Positions 1 to 11,635 are shown, counted from the first letter of the stretch. The stretch is DNA of 64,000 nt from Ignelater luminosus (GCA_011009095.1 VTPC01003677.1:124001-188000); one strand, 5' to 3'. A program made the numbers and translations. Notes: generated by a model not told the origin, from the letters alone.

Positions 1-254
1 TGATCTAACTTCTTAAACATTTTCGTAAAGCTAATCTGAATGAAAGTTCTGATTTACTCTCCATCGAACAACCTGCAGCAATCCACTATTTACACGTCCT
101 TGCGTCGGCTCTGGTTTAAACTTTATAAATAAATATCTGTTGGGCACAGAAATATGAATTTAAATTAATTCTAACGGCCCATTCTTTTTAATGACGCGAA
201 GTTTTCCTTTAACGCTCTCCATCAGCTCTTGACAAAATTTATTTCTGCTAACTT
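1..254. other. Left edge, no gene recognised
   Basis: AT-rich sequence with stops in all frames that I examined. It adjoins the decayed LINE tail at about 255-358, so it may be that element's 3' untranslated region, but I see no motif to prove it. Confidence 0.4.
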
Positions 255-358
255 TTAAAAATTCTACTTCTCAATTGTTTTTCAGTTTAGGCTAAAGCAC
301 TTAACTCTTCCTTTGTTGGGGTAACAGCCTGAAAAGTCTTAAACCTCAACCTGTCATA
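255..358 (-). pseudogene. LINE ORF2 C-terminal end, distal half of a split relic
   Basis: Read on the minus strand this stretch gives RLRFKTFQAVTPTKEELSAL, which fits the segment that follows the Cys-rich tail in Jockey/R1-type LINE ORF2 proteins. The matching upstream half (Cys-rich tail and RNase H) lies at 1635-2340, on the other side of mariner copy 1. Removing the mariner and one TA brings the two halves together with a small frame slip, so this was one relic before the mariner landed. It is non-functional. Confidence 0.55.
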
Positions 359-360
359 TA

Positions 361-1632
361 CATAGGTGTATACCTATGAAATGAGACTTTTTTTTTCAAT
401 TTTAAACGTTTATTAACAAAAAATGGTTACAAATTTAATCTTCAAAATAATAGCCATCGCTAGCGACACATTTTACCCATCTCTCAGGCAATTTGTGAAT
501 GCCGCGCCAAAAAAATTGGCCGTCTTTGGCCGCAAACCAATCATCGAGCCATTTTTTGGCTTCTTCGTGAGAATTGAAGCGCTGCTCGGAAAGTGCGTGG
601 CCCATCGATGCAAACAAATGATAATCGGAAGGCGCCAAGTCTGGTGAGTAAGCCGCATGCACCAGCGGTTCCCAATCGTACGTCTCCACCAATTCCCGGG
701 TCGCTCTTGTTCGATGTGGTGGTGCATTGTCATCAAGAAAAATTACTTTGTGACGCCGATCGGCATATTCTGGGCGTTTTCGGTGTATAGCGCTGTTCAA
801 ATCGGCCAATTGTCGTTGGTAGCGTGCACCGTCAACTGTTTCACCTGGTTTTAATAGCTCGTACCAAATCATACCATGCTGATCCCAGAAAACACACAGC
901 ATTGCCTTGCGGCCGAAGCGATTTGGTTTGGCCGTTGATTTTGGCTTGTGGCCGGGCGGACCATACGATCGTTTACGCTTGGGATTGGAGAAATACACCC
1001 GTAACGATTCGATGCAAAAAAGACTTCCTTTTGAACCGGGAGAGCAGCATTTCACAAGTGGTTTTTCGGTTCTCTTGCTGCCTTTCAGTCAGTTCATGCG
1101 GCACCCATCTTCCGACCTTTAAAATCATGCCCATGTCTTTCAAACGTTTGCAAATGGTTTTTTGGGTCACTCCCAACTGCTCTGCCATCATTTCTTGCGT
1201 TTGACCATCATCTTCATTCAACAATGCTTGCAATTCGGTGTCCTCAAACTTTTTCGGTGGCCGGCCACGTTCCTCGTTCTCCACGCTAAAATCACCACTT
1301 CGGAATTTTTCAAACCACCTGAAGCACTGTGCTCTGCTTAGAGCATGTCCACCGTAAGCTTCTATAAGCATTTGATGAGCTTGAGAAGCGTTTTTCTTCA
1401 ATTGATAACAGAAAATCAACGATGTCCGCAAATCGTAGTTTGAAGGCACGAAATTCGACATTTTTAAGAGCGAAAAAAATGCGTTGTTGTATGAAACATC
1501 ACAAACAATGAATTGAATATTGTTGACAGATGACAGACGAAAAAAATAAGACATTTGGGACAGCTTAAAAATACTCCTAGCGACATCTGTGGTCTAATAG
1601 CTGAAAGTCTCATTTCATAGGTATACACCTGG
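361..1632 (-). mobile_element. Mos1-like mariner, copy 1 (1272 bp, inactive)
   Basis: The element is bounded by TA dinucleotides at 359-360 and 1633-1634, the usual mariner target duplication. The inverted ends share GTGTATACCTATGAAATGAG; the transposase 5' end begins CCAGGTGTATACC, like Mos1, while the 3' end begins CATAGGTGTATACC. It is 1272 bp, exactly 14 bp shorter than copy 2 (39837-41122). The 14 missing bases lie inside the transposase gene. Apart from that deletion I noted only one synonymous base change in the coding region (633) and one base in the end, so the two copies diverged recently. Confidence 0.95.
435..1461 (-). pseudogene. mariner transposase, 14-bp deletion removes first catalytic Asp
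   Basis: The gene starts at the ATG whose complement is at 1459-1461 (MSNFVPSNYD) and ends YYFED at 435. The N-terminal helix-turn-helix half, WVPHEL and the downstream catalytic blocks (FLDDNAPPH, SPDLAPSDYH) are all present. Near 992 the sequence runs from RIVTG straight to VYFSNP: 14 bases are absent relative to copy 2, so the GDEKW motif carrying Asp156 is lost and the frame shifts. The two frames together account for the full mauritiana-subfamily protein. The deletion lies between two 5-bp GGGTG repeats in copy 2, which suggests slippage or microhomology repair. Confidence 0.95.
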
Positions 1633-1634
1633 TA

Positions 1635-2340
1635 TTTCTTACATTCTTTCAGAAAGTGGAAGACATTTCACCACCATTCCCACATTTGAGACATATTGGG
1701 TTTTTCTGTATACCTTTGACAAGTTAAAAACCGGTTATATGGCCTTTTGCCTGGCGACAGCCACTGCTTCTTAGCTATAGCTTACCTTTTGAATCTTGTA
1801 AGCTCATGCGGCCAGGGCTAACGAGATCTGTTGCCTTGATATTTCTAGAAAGGGTACTGGTCCCAAGCAGATATCCTCTGCTCCGAGTCTGGCAAGTTCA
1901 TCCGCCTTCTCGTTGTCATGAATTTAGCTGTCCCTAGGAAGCCAAACGAGGCTAACCTCTTTTGTTGTGGTTAACTGTTTTACATACAGTCCTGCATAAA
2001 AGCATTTTTATTATCCTGACTCCGCAGCTTGAAAAACCGTAATGTACTTTCCCAATGCGACGCTCTTCAGCTCTTCTGCACGTTTGGGTAAATGCCTTCT
2101 CTAGAGAATTACATGTTGTCCATCCGTATAGAGAACCAGCGAATCCTGAATACTTCCTATGCAGCCTTAACCGATTATCCGCCTGTATTACCCTATAAGT
2201 GAACAAAGGTATTTTTTCTACTAACTTGGCAATACTGGCGTGGCCGGTTAACTGAAGTAATTTTATTTCCAATATCAACGTCAGAATCTCAGCTTTAAAA
2301 CTTTCAGGACATGCGTTATTGATGACATAGTGTACTTTCT
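1635..2340 (-). pseudogene. Jockey/R1-type LINE RNase H domain relic
   Basis: Reading the minus strand and following frameshifts gives an RT-RNase H linker (LQLTGHASIAKLVEKIPLFT), then RNase H blocks LVLYTDGQHVIL, VALGKYITVFQAA and HDNEKADELARLGAE, then the post-RNase H tail GHITGF...NPICLKCGNGGEMS. These match, in order, the C-terminal third of ORF2 in LINEs that carry RNase H. Stops and frame changes occur throughout. The relic is cut at 1634 by mariner copy 1 and resumes at 358. Confidence 0.75.
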
Positions 2341-2894
2341 TTATTACCCTGCCGTCCCCTTGAGGCTGCGCACACCTTGCACACGCTCTTGAAACGGCTC
2401 TGCTAATACTGAGGCAATTTGAGAGAATGCTCGGAAAAATGCAAAGTCAAGTATTTCACTCGAAGAAGGTACTGTAAGTTCAGTTTATTCTTACGGCTTC
2501 CTAAGCTTAATAGCCTCTATGAGTCGTAGTTAGAGTTTAGAGATGCTTTTGAGTCTATACATAATAATGCAAACATAAATAATATCCGAAAGTTTCATTA
2601 TTCAAAGGCTGGTTTGCAAGGTAACGTTTCTGAATCTTTCTGTGGTTTAGAAGCATTGTAACATTTTCAAACTACTGAATTGTGTGGGAATCGTTGGGTG
2701 ATAATTCTGCGATACTGAGAATCTAATTCAAAACCATGTTTAAAGCTTTAAACAATTAAAAACCTATTCGTAAAGAATGTTCACGTTCAATTCTCAAAAT
2801 TGTAGATTTCTTAACAAAACTTCTTCGTTCTCTAACTATTTTAAACAAACCTACCCAGCACTAGGATATTATAACTTTATTAAAGAAGAGAGAT
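2341..2894. other. Unassigned spacer
   Basis: AT-rich, no open frame of note and no motif that I recognise between two LINE relics. Confidence 0.4.
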
Positions 2895-4175
2895 AACCGT
2901 GAATGCAGTGACCATCAAGGTATCTCACTCTTCAGTGCACCTGGAAAGGTCTATGGACGTATACTCGAGAAGAGGCTACGAACACAAATGGAGGCAAAAC
3001 TGGAAGAAGCCCATTGCGGCTATCGACCTAACCGAGGGACTCAGGACACCATATTTGTGATTCGGCAAGCCACGGAAAAAACTATAGAGTATAATAAAAA
3101 ACTTTACTTGTGCTTTATTGATATCGTGAAAACGTTTGACTAGGTACCTTGAGGATCCATATGGAAACCCTTGAAAAGTTATCGCGTTTCAAACGAACTG
3201 ACCAGGAGAATTAAAAGCTTTTATCGAACCTGCAAAAACAAAATAAAGTCCAATCATTGCACCTCAAAGCAGTTCAATACCAACTCGGGAGTAAGACAAG
3301 AAGATATCTTGAGCCCCTTGTTGTTCACCACAGTGATGGACATGGCGTTGAAGAAATGTTCAGGCTTCAAGAAATTCAAGCTGGGTAATTGGCGACTGAT
3401 TTCAATAATAATAAATTCGTTGATATATGGCGATAATGTAGTATTGATGGCGGACTCAGCTCACAAGTTGCAATACGACCTCAACAGTATGGCCTTGGAG
3501 AAGGTGGGGTTGAAGACAAATATAAACAAAGCCAAGACAATGATTATATCTAGAGAACAGTGCACCCATAATCAGAGGGTAAGCTTTGGAACAGGTGCAC
3601 CAATGTAAGTATCTAGCTGTGTAGATTTCTAGTGACGGAAAGCTCGGCACAGAAATGAATGTCAGGACTTTACCAGCGGGTAGGATACTGCACGCCATCA
3701 AGCCTAAGTTCCTGAGGAAACAGGAGGTTAGTGGAGGTACAAAGCTTGCAGTGTACAGAACAACACACCTAGCTATTCTCATCTATGGCTGCAAAACATG
3801 AAGCCTCACTAGCAAATCTGAAAGTAGAATCCAAGCGGCCGAGATGAGTTATTTGAGAGGAGTAGCTGGGAAAACTAGAGGGACTCAAGGATCAGGACAG
3901 ATTTTGGAATGATCGAGGTGAGAGCGTCCCAGCTGAGATGGTTTGACCATGTCCAGCGGATGGAAGACTCCAGGTACTCAAGACAAGCACTCGAGGCGAA
4001 GGTGGAAAGAAGGAGACCCCGTGGAAAAAGACGGACCACCTGCGCTAAGACCACCTCCTAAGAGTGCATGGTTACACTTAGAATCAAGCTGCCCAGCTAT
4101 CTCAGGGCAGATCGGCCTGGCGGACTTTTTGTCAAACCTCTACACTGCCCGGTAGATAAGGAACCAGGACTAAGA
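2895..4175 (+). pseudogene. LINE reverse transcriptase relic (endonuclease-RT type)
   Basis: Begins with an RT block reading HQGISLFSAPGKVYGRILEK, then CGYRPNRGTQDTIF, LYLCFIDIVKTFD, GVRQEDILSPLLF, and an active-site box decayed from YADD to YGDN in LIYGDNVVLM. The thumb and C-terminal region follow (KYLAV, then about 3715-3900 with LRKQEVSGGTKLAVYRTTHL and EMSYLRGVAGKTRGTQ), ending in a Pro/Arg-rich tail. The endonuclease is missing, so the copy is 5' truncated. Stops at about 3141 and 3609 and a frame change near 3890 show it is dead. It belongs to the same broad group as the minus-strand relic at 16815-18965; I do not assign a clade. Confidence 0.85.
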
Positions 4176-5575
4176 AGAAGAAAATAAAACTTGTGGCACT
4201 TTATTGACAGATTTACGGAAATCTTTGAATCTTCAAGTATTTGATGAATATTCGTCTCTGCATAAGAAAACAGATTTCAAAGAATTACGTGGAGTATCAT
4301 ATGATGTTTTCAAATTGCTATTAAAGACGATGCTGTACGTAGGCAACAGTAAAATGAATAAGGAGAATAGATTACTGTTCTCTCCCTTCTTAAATACACC
4401 ATCTGGATTAGCACCTAACTGGAGCTGACCGTAATGAATTAAAAATCCACAATTAATTACTTGCACATTGCTTAATTCTTCAATTTTTCTAACAGCTTTC
4501 GGTTTCTTGTTTATTCCATACACAACATTTTGTAAAGGTATAATAGTCCAGTCAATGAATGCCCAAATGTGGGAGGATTTTTCTCTTGAGGAATGTGTTG
4601 GATGTAGTTAGGAGGCAAAGATACTAAAAGTCCCCGCTTCTAACCTTGCCGCTTCAGGGGGGGGGGGATGGAAATGTCCCTGTTTTTGGTTTTTCGCTTA
4701 TAACTCGGAAACAGTGCGTCGTATGGTAAAAAGTATTTCTCACAAAATAAAAGATAATTAAATGTCCTACAAGAATGCTTATATTAATCTACTTCATATC
4801 TGTTATAATTTGCGGGATATTCACCGGCGAAAATCGATAATTTTCGAAAAACTTTTTTTGCCTCACATTTTTCCTCAAATTTGTCTTTCTAACTCTTCAG
4901 ACTTATGTCTTACAGAAAAGACGTCAGACAGAAAGTTGTAGACCATTAAACTATTTTCAAAAATATGATATTTACTAATTTATCTTCGACAGGTCAGAAG
5001 TTACAGCAATTTGAAGTTTTCGGATAAATTTCGTGATTTCTCAAGAAAACTATACTTTTGTTATTATCGTTATTTATGTATTAAAAAACTGAAATTTAAG
5101 AAAAATCTTACCTAGCTTGCTGTCGCTCGTACCATAAACTTCCTACTCTTCCAAAAAACCTCACTTTACACTCTTGTTAAATAAATAACTATTTCCTCAC
5201 ACGTTTTTAAATGTTTGAACTTTTTTGTTTTATTGTTAAGTCATCAGTATAACTCCGTATCAGTTCTGCATTTTTGGAAATTGCCAATGTAAAAGAATTA
5301 GTTTGTGTATCATCATCAAAGAAAGTTTTAACATAGGCGCGATCGTTCTCATTTATAAATGTAATGCATCAGATTCCCCAATTTCGGTATTTTCCTTGTA
5401 TCACTACTACTTAAATCTAGAGTTACTTAAGAATTTCCAGTCAATAAAATTGGTATAATGTAGAGTTCTGACAATTTAAGGCTTTGGATGAATCCTGTCA
5501 TTGGTCAAAATTGTTGGCCACTCAGATAAGTGACCGCTGTAAGTATCACTATCAATTAGTAATTAATTAATTTCT
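4176..5575. other. Unassigned repeat-like sequence
   Basis: A short open stretch at 4204-4428 contains FKELRGVSYDVFKLLLKTM, which weakly resembles the helix-turn-helix that precedes DDE domains in HARBI/THAP-type transposases. No DDE part follows, so I do not call it. A run of ten G lies near 4659. The block at about 4680-5080 has the look of an untranslated transposon tail. No gene seen. Confidence 0.35.
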
Positions 5576-6308
5576 TGTCAACGGGTACCCCAACTTATTG
5601 GTCGACAGATTCCAATAAGATCCCCGACCTAGTGATCCTTTTTTTTATTAATTGAATATCTCCCACATATTTACATGGATTTATGACCTCTTTTCCGATC
5701 ACTGGCCAGTAATAGCAACTGTCAGTAGCTTCGTCATTCACAAAAGTGAGTCTCATAAGTCCAAAGAAAATTGATGTTGCTTAACCTCAGTAATCAATAC
5801 CCTAAAGAAGGCAGCCCAAGACGCTACTCCTCAGACAAGCTGAAACTGAAACAAGTACTGTTCTAATTGAAAGCAAAAAACTAATATCATTTTTCTAAGA
5901 CCACACGAAGTCCCTGGCATCGATAGAGCGACTGCAAAAATGTTATAAGAAATGTCGAGAAACGATCTGGTATTCCTGACATATATATTCAATGCCATCC
6001 TGAAACTAAAATATTGGCTAAAGCAGTTAAAAATGGCAGAAGTAATCCTGCTACTCAAGCCTGGTGAAAATTAAAATTAGGTACCATCCTATCGTCCCAT
6101 AAGTCTATTACCTATGATCTTCAAGCTCCTAGAAAGACGCATATACTTCAAATACTGAAGACAATGTACAGTAGTAAAATTTATTTTGTACATGAACGCC
6201 TGGAATTTGAATGAAGCTACAATAAGTTGCATTTTCAAATTTTCGTTTTTAAACATTTTGGTCAAACTTAAAAATTGAAACTGAACTTAACAAAAGACTG
6301 TGCTTCTA
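5576..6308 (+). pseudogene. Jockey-type LINE relic, copy A, 5' part
   Basis: Contains the endonuclease C terminus (SNKIPDLV, LFSDHWPVIATVSS) followed, after a deletion of about 310 bp relative to copy B, by the RT N terminus (NDLVFLTYIFNAILKLKYW, LKMAEVILLLKPGEN, PSYRPISLLPMIFKLLE). These are the standard Jockey-clade blocks. Coding similarity stops after the start of RT and changes to AT-rich sequence that is also shared with copy B. Copy B lies inverted at 15211-16812, and both copies begin at the same point (CCAACTTA). A LINE insertion separates this part from 7465-7905. Confidence 0.8.
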
Positions 6309-7464
6309 ATACCATCATCATCATTAAGCCTTGCAATCCTTAGGATTATGGCTAACGCCGATGGCGTTTTAAAATCCATTTCTTGAAGTGGATTACTCTG
6401 CTTATTTCCTTTCTTTACAATTTGCTCTTTCATTTTCTTCCATTCTTTTCTGTCTTTGCTTTTCGATTTTCAGTCATTTATTTCCATTGCTTTTACATCT
6501 GCTTCCATCGCGTTCTTCCATTTTTTTCTGTGTCTCCTCTATTTCTGGGCCATGGTGGGGTACACTGAGTTATTCTTCTTATCATTTCTGTCGGTTTCCT
6601 TCTCATGATGTAGCGTGTCCGTTCTAGCCGTTGTGCTTTTATGTATCTTATAGTATTTTCCCCTTCAAGTTGGTCCTTTAATCTCTTTATTTGTTTTCAA
6701 TCTTACTTCTCCTTGGCTTGTTACATTTGGTCCCAGTATTGTTCGCATTATCTTCCTTTCTATTATCTTCAGGTCTTTTTCATATATTTTGTTGGTTGTT
6801 ATTTTTTCCATCACATACGTAGTAACCGGTCTTATTAGGGTTTTATATATTTTTATTTTGGTCTTTGTACTTAACATTTTGCTTTTCAGTAGTGGTTTGT
6901 TTCTTTCAAGTGCTTGAGTTCTTTTGCAATTCGTTTTCTCACTTTATCTTTCTTATTTTCTCTCATTTTTATTCTCAGATAGTTGAATGCAGTGACTGCT
7001 TTGAAATTATGTTTTTGTGTTTTTATTTGGTCTTGTACATTTGTTTCCTCTTTTCCTATCTTCTTATGTTTTGTTTTATCTTCGTTTATTTCCAAACCTA
7101 ATTTTCGTTACTCCTTCTCTAGACGTTCTAGGGCTCGTATTAGATCTTTCTTTGTTCTGCTAATTATGGTAGCTTTTTTTCCCTATTTTGTAGGTCCTTT
7201 GTTGTATTTTGGACTTTATGTCTATTTGTGTCCCCGCTTTATTAATTACCTTTAATTCTCTCTTTTAGGTTGCTTTCCGTTTCGCTTTCGTTTTCTAGGA
7301 TTCTGTAAACAACTACATTCCGTTTTCTTGTTTCTCTTTTAAGTGCTTTAATTATTTCTTCTTGGTTTTCTATTTGTTCTTCCGCTTTTTAAGTTTCTTT
7401 TTTATTTCTATATTTTCTTTTATTTTTTATCTCATTTTCTTGTAATATACAGTCGATTATTCTA
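6309..7464 (-). mobile_element. Internally deleted LINE inserted in Jockey copy A
   Basis: On the minus strand it begins with an ORF1-like coiled-coil and RNA-binding segment (KAEEQIENQEEIIKALKRET, then RNVVVYRILENESE and GTQIDIKSKIQQRTYKIGKK) and passes directly into the end of an RT palm (TIISRTKKDLIRALERLEKE, LGLEINEDKTK) and RT C terminus (NYLRIKMREN, TKIKIYKTLIRPVTTY, ERKIMRTILGPN). The endonuclease and most of RT are absent. The 3' end is a (TGA)n-type tail at 6309-6325. Comparison with copy B, which lacks this block, gives the borders to within a few bases. Confidence 0.8.
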
Positions 7465-7905
7465 TAACTTAAATTCTGAGTTTTGAGAATATAACTTTTT
7501 GTAATTTAAATTTCAACCATATTTAATAGTCGCCCGAGATTTTAGGTAGTTTGATGGTAGGTAGTTTAACGAAGCTTCTGTATACTGTTACGACTCGATT
7601 ACTTGCCTATGATGATAAAGGATAAAGAATCAACTTCTCAGTTTTTTAACGCTTTAGGTTATAACTTTCAAGTACTAAAAATATCCATAAGTAATCGATT
7701 TATATTCCCTACGCATCTTTGATCAAAAATTAACTTTTTTTATCAACTTGTCAAGTTAAGTTTAGATTAAAATTAATATTTATGCAGTAAAATTCTAAAA
7801 TGAAATATTTTCTTATTATGAATGATACATAAATAATATGAATCTGCGCGACTAAAAATATATAATTTTCAATGAAAGAACTTGATAAAATGTTATGTAG
7901 CCGCT
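7465..7905 (+). repeat. 3' part of Jockey copy A (inverted match of 15211-15650)
   Basis: About 440 bp of AT-rich non-coding sequence matching the reverse complement of 15211-15650 at high identity with scattered substitutions and small indels. It continues the Jockey relic after the inserted LINE. It has no reading frame of its own. Confidence 0.85.
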
Positions 7906-8874
7906 AGAAAATTTAATTAATAAAATACGGAAGAACTAGACATGAATGGAAGTCTAACCAAATCACGAAGAATAAATTCACTGACGATCGTTTGCTTAAA
8001 GATCTAAGGTGAAACGCCAAGATCCTCTTGCAATTTGCCATTGCACGAATATAAAACAACAATATACACTCTTGAAGATCATTACAACCCTTTTTCCATC
8101 ATCTTTTCCTGTTGATCTCCGTTGCGATTCTCCATCTCGTATCCATTATATTAAATTGAAAAAAGATGGAAACAGCAATAAAACAAGAAAAAATAGTTGC
8201 GTCTATATAATTAGCGTGTCTGCTGAATGCTGTTTAGAGGTATATATTTAGCTAAAACGGCCTACAGCGAAAAGTTTAAAAGTAGCTGTATAATCTGAGA
8301 AAATTGTAAACTACTACTAGTTTTGCAACTATAAATAGAAACGTGTTCGTGTCTTGTAATTTTAACATCCTCTTCGGTCAGTCATGGTCACAGCCTGACT
8401 TCGACTTCTCTTAAAAGTTTCCTAGAGGTTCTTCTTCTGTATCTTCAGCATCTTCTTCTTGCTCGTTTATATGTAACGGGTGGTCTTTTCTATATTTAAT
8501 ATATCCAGTGGCGTACATTCACACTCTTTTACGTTAATTATTGATATTTGCACATTTATTAATTGCTTGGTCTATAAAATCTTTAAATCTTGTCACTTCC
8601 TTATTAAGTAGTGGCGGGATACGGCTTTATAAGTAAGCAAAAAATAAAAATTGTTATTTCAGCTTTGTCCTCTCTTTTAAAGGTCATTGCCTTTTAAGCG
8701 TCAATCAAATAATACACAGAACAACAACAATACATTCCGTTAAAATTGTTATTATGATGTATGAGATAATACAAAATTCATCATAAAACTTCAATCATCA
8801 AATGCTTTCTTATTATTTTACACATGTTGTACAGTTACGTTATCAAGATTTCATTTATTCTCTTATTGTTTCAG
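7906..8874. other. Intron or upstream sequence of the kinase gene
   Basis: AT-rich with no coding signal that I recognise. It precedes a clear splice acceptor at 8871-8874, so at least the right end is intron. CAGTGGCGTAC near 8506 resembles the end of some hAT elements, without a partner nearby. Confidence 0.45.
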
Positions 8875-9216
8875 TATCCTTCTCCAGTTATTCCACCTTC
8901 GGAAAATAGCGATAAAGATGAATCAATTAAAAAGCCCGGTTCTTTACCTGATGGAGGTGCTAATTTAGATTTGCCTTCACGTGACCTTTTAGGAAGACTT
9001 CTTGAGGTCGATCCGATACGACGTTTGCGTTCATTAAGAACTTTGCAAACAATCGCTTTTTATAAAGGATACAATTTCGAAGACGCCAAAAAGAAGAAGG
9101 TGAGCTATTTAAAAATTCCATTTTTTTGGTTGTTTAATTAATTAAAATTTCACTTTTAGGTTTATGCCAATGGTTTGTTAAAACAATGCTTTCCTCATGG
9201 ACCTCCGCAACAATGA
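8875..9216 (+). CDS. C-terminal exons of a Ser/Thr kinase, S6KL-like (partial)
   Basis: Two exons: 8875-9099 (after TTTCAG, before GTGAGC) and 9160-9216 (after TTTTAG, ending TGA). Together they encode 93 residues. The segment DLLGRLLEVDPIRRLRSL has the form of kinase subdomain XI, with the Arg that ends the C lobe, followed by AFYKGYNFED and a basic tail ending PHGPPQQ. This resembles the C terminus of AGC-type kinases; the spacing and the RLRSL motif make S6KL (ribosomal S6 kinase-like) my best guess from memory of the family. The catalytic exons are not visible here and would lie to the left, beyond the LINE-rich stretch. Identification as a kinase end is fairly secure, the subfamily is not. 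Confidence 0.6.
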
Positions 9217-9400
9217 TAGAGTATAAGATGAAGATCGACTTAATCCAGTCATTGTGTCTTTATTTTTTTATTAGAGGCGTAGACGAATGCTTTAGGACTA
9301 AGAATATGAATTAGTATTTTAAGATGTTGAGAATCTATTAGACGTTATGCATAAGATTTAGCTTGTTAACTATTTATAAAAAATGGTAAGAAAAAATGTA

Positions 9401-9406
9401 AATAAA
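9401..9406 (+). promoter_or_regulatory. Poly-A signal of the kinase gene
   Basis: AATAAA 185 bases after the stop codon, in a suitable T-rich setting for transcript end at about 9420-9430. Confidence 0.6.
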
Positions 9407-9429
9407 TCTTTTAATTAGTTGTTTTCATT

Positions 9430-10075
9430 CATAGTTTTTATTTATTGTGAACTTAAAGTATTTCATTTACATCAGCATCAATTTGTGATGAATAATTTAT
9501 TGTTACATGAACCTGAATTTCCAGATGTAGGCAACCCAACTTACTTATTACCAGTAATAACCGAGATACAGCGTTTATGTTTTATCCGTTAAACTTTTCG
9601 AGTTTACAAGTGCAGCTAAATATTAGTTTTTAATTGCAGTTATCACAACGATTTATTATTCGCTTATCAGCAGTATAGGTGTCAAGTAAATTTGTATCTT
9701 AAAGATTTTATTTATGGTCACCGACACCTTGCTCATTAACAGAGACCGGGTAGTTATGCAAAATAAATCCTTAAGAAAAGCAACCAAAAAGCAAAAAACA
9801 AGGGAAAAAAGTCCCAATATCTAAACATTTATTTTAAAAAATCATATTTAAAGCAACAAAAAGGCAAAATAAACTGCTTTTTAATCAAAAACTACTTTTT
9901 TAGGAGGAAGATAAAAATTAACCAATTTAAGAATTCTTAGTTTATTTACTATTACTACATATTAAGTATTATACATCTAAGGATTTTGTTTATTGTACAT
10001 CCAACTAAACAAAAGTAATTTCTCTAAATTATGCTTAGTAAGGTTAGTACACGTTTATCCGATAAAATTTTCTTA
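9430..10075. other. Intergenic, no gene recognised
   Basis: Strongly AT-rich, with A-rich tracts near 9770-9900. No open frame or motif. Confidence 0.4.
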
Positions 10076-10079
10076 TATT

Positions 10080-10970
10080 TTGTAAATGACCTTTCGACAT
10101 TACAGGGAGTAACAGTTGCGTATTTCAAAGAATTTGTCCGGTGGCATTCCCACATCTAACACGGAACTAAAATCTCCTGTGTGAATCTTAGCAATCTTTT
10201 GTAAAAGTTCTAGTGAAGGAGTCTTTAGCAACACAGCTTTTAATTTTTCATTTATTTTTGGATGTAAAATCAATTGCCTTTTGCAAAATATTAAAGATTC
10301 TACAAGAGTTATTCCAGTAGTTTAAAATTTTTTAATTTCTTCAAGTAACCAAGAAATATTGCTTCGAATATTGGTTAATCCTCCTAATATCTCATTCTTA
10401 TTAAAGGCACGGTGTGATCTCAAAATTGCAGTTGATGCCGAGGAATCAAATGAACTAACTACCCCTTCTATTGCTGCAAAATGGGTAGAATAAAAAACGC
10501 ATGCCGAAATCCAGGTTCCCTATCTGGTTATAATAGGTTCAGGTGGTGGCGGAATCCGTGGTAACTTCTCTCGATATACAGCTATGCGTAAAAGAGCCTT
10601 CAAGAAAACCTTCTTTGTGAAAGATATATTAATTGATTGACAATGGAAAACTCTTCACGAATGCTTTCATTAACACGATGTTATGAATGAGCTAAGCAAG
10701 TGATGTACATTAAATTTGGTTAAAATATTTCGATACCCCAGCTGTTTTTACCATAGAAGGTGCAGCATCACTGAGTAACAACAACACTTTTTTTTGGTGC
10801 TCCAGTACTGGGGTACAATACCCTCATGCCGCTATTAAAAAATGGTTTGGTGATTGGTTTTTTCCAGTTGCTTTGACGCCAGCAAATAGGGAGTTCCTGC
10901 TTCATTGCTAGTTAATATTTCTACGATCATCATCAATACACGTGAGCTCTCAGGGAGTCATTCTGCATGA
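10080..10970 (-). pseudogene. hAT-type transposase relic
   Basis: Minus-strand reading with frame changes gives IVEILTSNEAGTPYLLASKQ, LEKTNHQTIF, VLLLLSDAAPSMVKTAGV, then GTWISACVFYSTHFAAIEGV, ISWLLEEIKKF and TTGITLVESLIF. These follow the order of the catalytic and C-terminal region of hAT-like (BED/SCAN-associated) transposases found in insects. Several stops and frameshifts are present and the N-terminal zinc finger is absent. It lies directly downstream of the truncated Gypsy element in the same strand, which may have been cut by it. A related relic is at 36150-39834. Confidence 0.75.
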
Positions 10971-11008
10971 AGACTACCTCGATGCGTGCCTTGACTTCTG
11001 ACTGTTTA

Positions 11009-11600
11009 CTAATACTTGACATATTGATTTTCCATTGAGGACATATGACCTTCAACCAGTCTCGATCCATTAGGGGGCAATACAACAATAAGTGGCAAAT
11101 CTGAAAAAACATTACAATTATTACTAATAGTTACACTAACAGACATTTTACCAAAAACTTTTAAAGGTAATTGGTTGGTAGCTGACAATCTACCATTAAA
11201 TTTAGATAACAATTTATTAGAAAAATATTTTTTAAATATATCTATCTAATAATACCAAAAAGAACTACCGGTGTCCATTAGAAAATTCAACTTACTATGT
11301 CCATTCACAAGTGTGTTTACCACTAGCGGTGACTTATCTGCTTGATATTCGACTGTATGGCAACCATAATGAATGTAATTTGCAGTCTTAGCTCTGCAAA
11401 ACCGTGATGTATGACCCTTTTGACTGCACAAATAACAAGTTCATGATTTTGTTGAACAATCAGCTGGTTTGTGTTTTGAATAGCATTCGCTGCAACTTTT
11501 ATCTTTTGTTGGGGAGCTACTAAACTTATGCTTGGGCCCAAACGATAAGTAACGACTTTCAGACGGTTTGTGACTTCTGTATGGTGAACGACGACAGCGT
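11009..11600 (-). pseudogene. Ty3/Gypsy nucleocapsid and aspartic protease relic
   Basis: The minus strand gives two zinc knuckles: CSECYSKHKPADC and CYLCSQKGHTSRFC (the second CX2CX4HX4C). The protease follows with FLMDTGSSF (active-site DTG) and, after a frame break, NLLSKFNGRLSATNQLPLKV and LPLIVVLPPNGSRLVE. An in-frame stop lies between the knuckles. Reverse transcriptase should come next but the sequence passes into the hAT relic, so the element is truncated. Confidence 0.8.
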
Positions 11601-11635
11601 GTAAATTTATGAAATTTATTTACAGCATTTACGTC

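Noticed and set aside
435..1204. Plus-strand open frames inside mariner copy 1 (and minus-strand ones in copy 2)
   Set aside because: They are shadows of the transposase gene on the opposite strand and recur in both copies for that reason.
4204..4428. HARBI/THAP-type transposase N terminus
   Set aside because: Only a weak helix-turn-helix resemblance and no DDE domain after it.
6383..7255. Phe-rich plus-strand frames that look like membrane proteins
   Set aside because: They are antisense to the Lys-rich LINE protein on the minus strand.
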